Assembly: GCA_937894775.1 (NCBI GenBank)
Contig: CALAXC010000119.1
Coordinates: 1 to 11,033, forward strand
Length of the DNA: 11,033 nucleotides
Direction of reading: 5' to 3'
DNA from: an uncultured Clostridia bacterium
GTDB lineage: Bacteria; Bacillota; Clostridia; Oscillospirales; CAG-272
Shown: positions 7,125-11,033 of the stretch, piece after piece
How the letters are laid out: every line of letters starts with the position of its first letter
Numbering within the stretch: the first letter of the stretch is position 1
The notes under the pieces: model-generated
The model's input: only the letters and a program-made list of their open reading frames with translations
Told to the model about the DNA's origin: nothing
The model's database searches: none
Program-made: the position numbers and the translations under genes

Positions 7125-8456
7125 ATGGAAAAAACTACAAAGTTGGGCGGTAAATTCTGGCTTGCGCTTACGATATTCAGTCTTATGGGACAAGTTGCGT
7201 GGGTAGTCGAAAATATGTATCTTAACGTCTTTATGTATAAGACCTTTAACGCATCGGCGTCGAACATTTCGGCAATGGTTGCGGCATCGGCTATAACGGC
7301 AACTCTTACGACGGTATTTATGGGGGCGCTTTCCGATAGAATAGGTAAGCGACGTTTGTTTATATGCGGTGGATATATCCTTTGGGGAATATCGATCTTC
7401 AGCTTCGTTCTTCTCCGCACGGATATAATAGAAAAATTCATTCCCGCTACGATGGCGGCGGCAAGTGTAGGCGTTACACTTACGATATTGCTTGACTGCG
7501 TTATGACGTTTTTCGGTTCGACGGCAAATGATGCTGCATTCAATGCGTGGCTTACAGATTCAACCGATTCTTCAAACAGAGGAAAAGCCGAAGGAATAAA
7601 CGCAATGATGCCTCTTGTGGCTGTACTTGCGGTGTTCGGCGGATTTATGTTTTTGGATGATGAGAGCGAATTTTATTGGACCATTATATTCTCTATCATA
7701 GGAGCTCTTACGCTTGTTATCGGTGTAGTAGGTTTTTTCCTTATTAAAGAGCCCGAGCTTAAAAAGTCTGAGATGGGGTATCTGAACAGTATTTTATACG
7801 GATTTAAACCGAGTACCGTAAAACAGACTCCTACACTCTATATTGCATTGGCGGCATTTATAGTTTTTAATATTTCGATACAGATATTTATGCCGTACCT
7901 GATAATTTATTATGAGGTCTCACTCGAAATGAGCAATTACGTGCTTATAATGGCTCCTGCAATAATCTTAGCATCGGTCGTAACAGCTCTTTGGGGTAAG
8001 CTTTATGACAGTAAAGGCTTTACGTTTTCGGGAATTTTGTCACTGATAATGCTTATCGTGGGTTATATTATCCTTTTCTTCACAAGAACGATGGTACCTG
8101 TATTTATCGGATCGCTTTTGATGATGAGCGGATATCTTTCGGGAATGGCGGTCTTTGGCGCATTGATCCGCGATAATACACCAAAAGGAAAAGCGGGATG
8201 CTTGCAGGGAATAAGAATATTCTCGCAGGTGCTCGTTCCCGGAATCGTAGGACCGTTTATAGGAAGTGCGGTTCTTAGCTCTGCAGAGCTTGTGCTGAAC
8301 GGTGACGGAACTACTACCTTTAAACCTAATGAAAATATATTTCTTGCGGCAGCAATAGCGGCAGTGCCGGTCTTTGCGGTGTTTTTTATAATAAAAGAGA
8401 AAAGAAAAAAGGTAAAGGCAGAGGATAGCGCTGTTTGCGATAACGGTGAAAACTGA
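7125..8456 (+). CDS. Major facilitator superfamily permease, 12 TM segments
   Basis: This 443-residue membrane protein has about 12 hydrophobic segments and a basic C-terminal tail. MFS motif A is clear between TM2 and TM3: GALSDRIGKRR at 67-77. The second half carries a degenerate counterpart, WGKLYDSKG (290-298). Conserved polar stretches NDAAFNAWLTD (135-145) and RDNTPKGKAG (349-358) resemble cation-coupled sugar symporters of the GPH/sucrose type, but the resemblance is loose and the substrate is not certain. An upstream in-frame ATG at 7059 lies inside the terminator stem. I chose 7125 because AAAGGA lies five bases before it (7114-7119). I see no good promoter between 7068 and 7125, so readthrough from upstream is likely. 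Import of a GH2 substrate is possible but unproven. Confidence 0.85.
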   Translation: MEKTTKLGGKFWLALTIFSLMGQVAWVVENMYLNVFMYKTFNASASNISAMVAASAITATLTTVFMGALSDRIGKRRLFICGGYILWGISIFSFVLLRTDIIEKFIPATMAAASVGVTLTILLDCVMTFFGSTANDAAFNAWLTDSTDSSNRGKAEGINAMMPLVAVLAVFGGFMFLDDESEFYWTIIFSIIGALTLVIGVVGFFLIKEPELKKSEMGYLNSILYGFKPSTVKQTPTLYIALAAFIVFNISIQIFMPYLIIYYEVSLEMSNYVLIMAPAIILASVVTALWGKLYDSKGFTFSGILSLIMLIVGYIILFFTRTMVPVFIGSLLMMSGYLSGMAVFGALIRDNTPKGKAGCLQGIRIFSQVLVPGIVGPFIGSAVLSSAELVLNGDGTTTFKPNENIFLAAAIAAVPVFAVFFIIKEKRKKVKAEDSAVCDNGEN

Positions 8457-8458
8457 AT

Positions 8459-8498
8459 AAAAAAGCTCACAGCTTGGATCTTAGCTGTGAGCTTTTTA
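8459..8498. terminator. Bidirectional terminator between convergent genes
   Basis: A perfect 15-bp stem (8460-8474 with 8483-8497) and an 8-nt loop are flanked by A5/T5. It lies three bases past the MFS stop and 15 bases past the end of the nucleotidase gene, and serves both. Confidence 0.92.
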
Positions 8499-8512
8499 TG
8501 TTTATTGTACCA

Positions 8513-10213
8513 TTATTTGATAAAAGTTATTCTATTGTCTACAGTGGCATATTTTTCATCGATCACACCGTTAAGATTATTTACTATATAGCTTTCTATC
8601 AATTCAACGTCGAGAATTCCCGTAGGATCTGAGATCACGGCATCTTTAAACATAGTCATTCCGCCGCCCATATCGACGAGAAAATAGTTGAATGCGGCAA
8701 TAGTGTATTTCTTTGTAAGATCGAGAGGCTTGTATTCACCGCTCGCTTTGTCGAGAATTTTTACGTTGTGTACACGGTATTCACCGTCAACTTTGACAAA
8801 TAAATTGTTGGAATCCAAGACTACAGACGAGGAAATAGCGGTGTTTACCGATAAAGTCATACCCGATACGTGTGGGAATGAACCGTCCTCAGTGGGATAA
8901 TTCATAACACTGAGCTCAAGACAGTCAAGAATGTTTTGTCCTGTGACCTCAGCTGTTATAACCTGGTTGTTAAAAGGGAAGAAGGAGAAAATATCGTTGA
9001 ATGTAATATCTCCTTTTTCAATAGGAGCACGGAGTCCGCCACCGTTTACGTAGGATATGTCTGCGTTTGTCATAATTCGGAGGGCATCCGATGCGAAATT
9101 TCCAAGATTGGTTTCGCTGAGTCTTACAAGACGGTTATCGTTTTCATCGTGAGTAATAAGATCGACCTTGCTTTCACCTATTTTTCTATCTCCAAGCTGT
9201 GAGTAGCTGTCATTGATCTCTTTGATATAGGCATCGACTGCTGGATCGGTCAATTCGTAAGTCTTTGTTTCTATAAGTTCGGTATCGAAATTGCCTTTTT
9301 CGATAGTCAGCTTTCCAATGTATTCAAATTTAGTACCCGTGGACGAGAGAAGAACGTTATCGCCGTTTTTATCTTTTACCGATTTTTCTTCAATAATGCT
9401 GTGCGAGTGAGCATCGAGAACGACGTCAAGACCGTCGGTATTTGCAATTATGTCGGTTATGTCCATAATACCTTCGTCTTCGGTATATCCGATGTGTGAA
9501 AGAGCTATAACGTAATCGGCACCGTCATTTTCGGCGGCATCGATGTTTTTTTGCACGGTTTCATAAAGATTATTCGAGCTGAAGGAATAGATCACCTCGC
9601 CTTTATCGTTCTGGAATTGGGAAGGCGTAGATGATGAGATCGTTTCGGGGGTGGTGATACCGATATAGGCAATATCTATATCGCCGTAAGATACAATGTT
9701 GTAAGGCTTGAAGTATGATTCTTTTTCTCCGATCTTGTAGAAGTTACAGGAAACGGGTTTGGTGTTCATTTTTTGCACAAGCTCGGAAAGGCGGGGAAGC
9801 TGATAGTCAAACTCGTGATTTCCAAGTGTAAGAGCATCGTAGCCGACTAAATTCATAAGGTTTATAATGTATTCGCCCTTTGAAACGGCACCGATAGTAC
9901 CGCCCTGAACAAAATCTCCCGATGAAACTACACCGACGTGATCGTATTTGTTGGTGAGATCTTTTTTCATCGCGGAAAGCTTGGAATAGCCGTCAATAGC
10001 ACAGTGAACGTCGTTTTCGTAAAGAATGACAACAGTTTCGTCTTTTTGTGGAGCAGGAGGATCGGTTTTGGATTCTGATCCGGTGGGAGTGGAAACGATG
10101 TCGGAGCTTTCTTCTGTAGGCTTAGGATCTTGTTTGTCAGAACAGGAGGAAAGAGCGAACAGAGAAAGAAGCATAGTCAGGGAGAGGATAAAGCTTATAA
10201 TTCTGTTTTTCAT
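8513..10213 (-). CDS. Surface lipoprotein, 5'-nucleotidase / cyclic phosphodiesterase family
   Basis: This 566-residue protein should hydrolyse nucleotides outside the cell and release nucleosides for uptake. It starts with a lipoprotein signal peptide: a basic N-terminus, a hydrophobic core, and lipobox LSSC with the lipidated Cys at 24. A Ser/Thr/Pro-rich linker runs to about 58. The N-terminal metallophosphoesterase domain has DVH (68-70), GD (99-100), GNHEFDY (131-137), H240, and DAHSH (267-271), which is the complete metal-binding set. The 5'-nucleotidase C-terminal domain follows at about 345-550, with SETNLGNFASDA, NGGGLRA (390-396) and FFPFNN (411-416). Length and order match the UshA/YfkN-type core. 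The ATG has AAAGGA nine bases upstream (10223-10228). The gene is transcribed alone and converges on the MFS gene. Whether it prefers 5'-nucleotides, UDP-sugars or 2',3'-cyclic nucleotides cannot be decided from the sequence. Confidence 0.93.
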   Translation of the reverse strand: MKNRIISFILSLTMLLSLFALSSCSDKQDPKPTEESSDIVSTPTGSESKTDPPAPQKDETVVILYENDVHCAIDGYSKLSAMKKDLTNKYDHVGVVSSGDFVQGGTIGAVSKGEYIINLMNLVGYDALTLGNHEFDYQLPRLSELVQKMNTKPVSCNFYKIGEKESYFKPYNIVSYGDIDIAYIGITTPETISSSTPSQFQNDKGEVIYSFSSNNLYETVQKNIDAAENDGADYVIALSHIGYTEDEGIMDITDIIANTDGLDVVLDAHSHSIIEEKSVKDKNGDNVLLSSTGTKFEYIGKLTIEKGNFDTELIETKTYELTDPAVDAYIKEINDSYSQLGDRKIGESKVDLITHDENDNRLVRLSETNLGNFASDALRIMTNADISYVNGGGLRAPIEKGDITFNDIFSFFPFNNQVITAEVTGQNILDCLELSVMNYPTEDGSFPHVSGMTLSVNTAISSSVVLDSNNLFVKVDGEYRVHNVKILDKASGEYKPLDLTKKYTIAAFNYFLVDMGGGMTMFKDAVISDPTGILDVELIESYIVNNLNGVIDEKYATVDNRITFIK

Positions 10214-10251
10214 AATAGCAGATCCTTTCTGTAATGTAATACACTAAGTAA

Positions 10252-10280
10252 ATTATAGCATATCGTAGTTAATAAATCAA
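10252..10280 (-). promoter_or_regulatory. Sigma-A promoter of the 5'-nucleotidase gene
   Basis: On the minus strand, TTGATT (10280-10275), a 17-nt spacer, and TATAAT (10257-10252), with TGC before the -10. The predicted transcript starts near 10245, about 32 nt before the ATG. Confidence 0.78.
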
Positions 10281-10371
10281 TAACGGAGTATAAAAAAGAG
10301 AAAGTAAAATGGAATAAAAAGAGCTGTTTTGAATATAATAAAATCAAGGGATAATATTTTCAAAAAAGGGG

Positions 10372-10400
10372 TTGACAAGAAGAATAAAGTGTGATATAAT
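10372..10400 (+). promoter_or_regulatory. Perfect-consensus promoter of the tRNA-fMet gene
   Basis: TTGACA (10372-10377), a 17-nt spacer, and TATAAT (10395-10400), with TGA directly before the -10. Both hexamers match consensus exactly, as expected for a strongly expressed stable-RNA gene. The predicted start is near 10407, about 17 nt before the mature tRNA. Confidence 0.9.
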
Positions 10401-10423
10401 ATTTTTTGCTAAAGAAAATATAT

Positions 10424-10501
<78 letters not shown>

Positions 10502-10503
10502 AC

Positions 10504-10541
10504 AAAAGAAAAGACCACCCGTTCGGGTGGTCTTTTCTTTT
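10504..10541 (+). terminator. Terminator of the tRNA-fMet gene
   Basis: A perfect 17-bp stem (10504-10520 with 10525-10541) with a GTTC tetraloop. The descending arm is T-rich (TCTTTTCTTTT). It starts three bases after the tRNA CCA end. The ascending arm is A-rich, so it could also act in the opposite direction. Confidence 0.93.
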
Positions 10542-10756
10542 GCCGATTACGGGGGCTTGCGGTCTGAGCCTGCGGCGCGCAGTTGTTATGACGACTGCAA
10601 ACGCGATATCGCCGCAGAAAAGGTTGCCGTTTTTGCAAAGCAAAATGGTCGGCGGTGCCGACAAGGCGACCTTTAAGCGTCGGCACCATGTGCCGAAAGC
10701 GGGGCAACATCCCACCTGTGCAACCACATTATGTGACCGAAATAGATGCAGGTCAC
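10542..10756. other. GC-rich, highly structured non-coding block
   Basis: There is no credible gene here; short frames on both strands lack Shine-Dalgarno sites. GC is about 55% over 10561-10800 by hand count, against about 22% at 10261-10320. Inverted repeats are dense. They include 10570-10577/10610-10617 (8 bp) enclosing 10579-10583/10594-10598, the palindrome GCGATATCGC at 10603-10612, TTTTGC/GCAAAA at 10631-10645, three overlapping stems between 10648 and 10696, and GTGACC/GGTCAC at 10733-10756. It could be a structured RNA, a tRNA-linked intergenic repeat, or a decayed mobile remnant. I do not recognise a named RNA family. Confidence 0.5.
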
Positions 10757-10792
10757 GAAACCCCAGACGCCACAAGGCTTCCGGGGTTTTTT
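10757..10792 (+). terminator. Terminator-like hairpin closing the GC-rich block
   Basis: AAACCCC (10758-10764) pairs with GGGGTTT (10783-10789). Inside are further pairs with two mismatches, an inner GCC/GGC stem and an ACAA loop. Six Ts end the structure (10787-10792). The polarity fits plus-strand transcription, which suggests the block before it is, or was, transcribed rightward. Confidence 0.7.
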
Positions 10793-10884
10793 CATGCCAA
10801 TTTTTCAAGTGAAAATAAAAAGATGCAAATGCCGATTTTCGCGCGCTGATAGGGACATGAACCCCTACCCACCCATTTTGAGGG

Positions 10885-10915
10885 CAGAATTTTCACAATT
10901 TTCGTGAAGGTTCTG
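10885..10915. promoter_or_regulatory. Hairpin just upstream of the right-end promoter
   Basis: A 12-bp stem including two G-U pairs (10885-10896 with 10904-10915) and a 7-nt loop end ten bases before the -35 box. As DNA it is an imperfect dyad that could bind a regulator. As RNA it would only matter to transcripts coming from the left. The role is unknown. Confidence 0.35.
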
Positions 10916-10924
10916 TTCCTTTTC

Positions 10925-10953
10925 TTGAAAATTCTGAAAATGTATGGTATACT
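10925..10953 (+). promoter_or_regulatory. Promoter for a gene beyond the right edge
   Basis: TTGAAA (10925-10930), a 17-nt spacer, and TATACT (10948-10953), with TGG directly before the -10. Transcription would start near 10960 and give a leader of at least 70 nt that runs off the window. Confidence 0.72.
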
Positions 10954-10980
10954 GAAAGCACTTTCATAAACAGAACGAAT

Positions 10981-11033
10981 CAATTTCACCCATGTTGCAT
11001 GCAGCATGGGCTAAAAAATTGAAGAAAGAGAGG
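10981..11033 (+). promoter_or_regulatory. Leader hairpin and Shine-Dalgarno site of the next gene
   Basis: The inner stem CCCATG/CATGGG (10989-10994 with 11005-11010) extends to about nine pairs around a CATG loop. Outer arms CAATTT/AAATTG (10981-10986 with 11016-11021) close it further. A purine-rich Shine-Dalgarno-like tract, AAGAAAGAGAGG (11022-11033), follows at once and reaches the window edge, so the start codon should lie a few bases outside. The hairpin abuts but does not include the ribosome site, so it may stabilise the mRNA or modulate initiation. Confidence 0.5.

Noticed and set aside
6674..7543. 289-codon minus-strand frame across the PLP enzyme and MFS genes
   Set aside because: It lies opposite two well-supported genes, crosses the terminator between them, and has no family features. 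It is a shadow frame.
4304..8456. GH2, PLP enzyme and MFS permease as one sugar-use operon
   Set aside because: The PLP enzyme has its own consensus promoter and a terminator hairpin after it, and its function does not fit sugar use. Co-regulation is not shown.
10601..10612. GCGATATCGC palindrome as a protein-binding site
   Set aside because: It lies within a larger nested inverted repeat (10570-10617) and has no promoter nearby, so an operator role has no support.
10992..11033. ATG at 10992 opening a frame to the window edge (MLHAAWAKKLKKER)
   Set aside because: No Shine-Dalgarno site precedes it and it sits inside the leader hairpin. The purine-rich site at 11022-11033 points to a start beyond the edge. 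A 14-codon open stretch is not evidence of a gene.

Overview
The window looks like chromosomal DNA of a low-GC Gram-positive anaerobe, most likely a Clostridia member of the Oscillospirales/Ruminococcaceae type. The reasons are AT-rich intergenic DNA, purine-rich Shine-Dalgarno sites before nearly every gene, sigma-A promoters with extended -10 elements, a lipoprotein signal peptide, and small hairpin-rich intergenic repeats. The taxonomic call is inference. No phage, transposase or CRISPR genes are visible.

Layout. Positions 1-328 hold a strong bidirectional terminator (34-72) and a hairpin-rich intergenic repeat (about 80-270). From 4173 back to 329 runs a minus-strand operon: a PAP2 membrane phosphatase, a NodB-type polysaccharide deacetylase that overlaps it by ATGA, and, 36 nt further on, an ABC exporter half-transporter. 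Back-to-back consensus promoters at 4212-4272 drive this operon leftward and a family 2 glycoside hydrolase (4304-6016) rightward. Next on the plus strand come a cysteine-synthase-like PLP enzyme with its own promoter (6098-7024), a terminator hairpin, and a 12-TM MFS permease (7125-8456). A shared bidirectional terminator (8459-8498) separates the permease from a convergent, lipid-anchored 5'-nucleotidase family protein (8513-10213, minus).

The right end is non-coding apart from an initiator tRNA-fMet gene (10424-10501), which has a perfect-consensus promoter and a strong terminator. After it comes a GC-rich block of about 250 bp (about 55% GC by hand count) full of mutually exclusive hairpins and ending in a terminator-like stem. 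The window ends with a promoter, a leader hairpin and a Shine-Dalgarno site for a gene that must start just past the right edge.

Function. The minus-strand operon suggests processing and export of a lipid or glycan at the envelope. GH2 and the MFS permease could form a small carbohydrate-use set, but the PLP enzyme and a terminator lie between them, so the link is weak. The 5'-nucleotidase is a surface nucleotide-scavenging enzyme. Most of the window is ordinary housekeeping or accessory sequence. I saw no clear new defence or mobile system. The best leads are the overlapped divergent promoters, the variant PLP-enzyme loops, the odd deacetylase, and the structured block after the tRNA.
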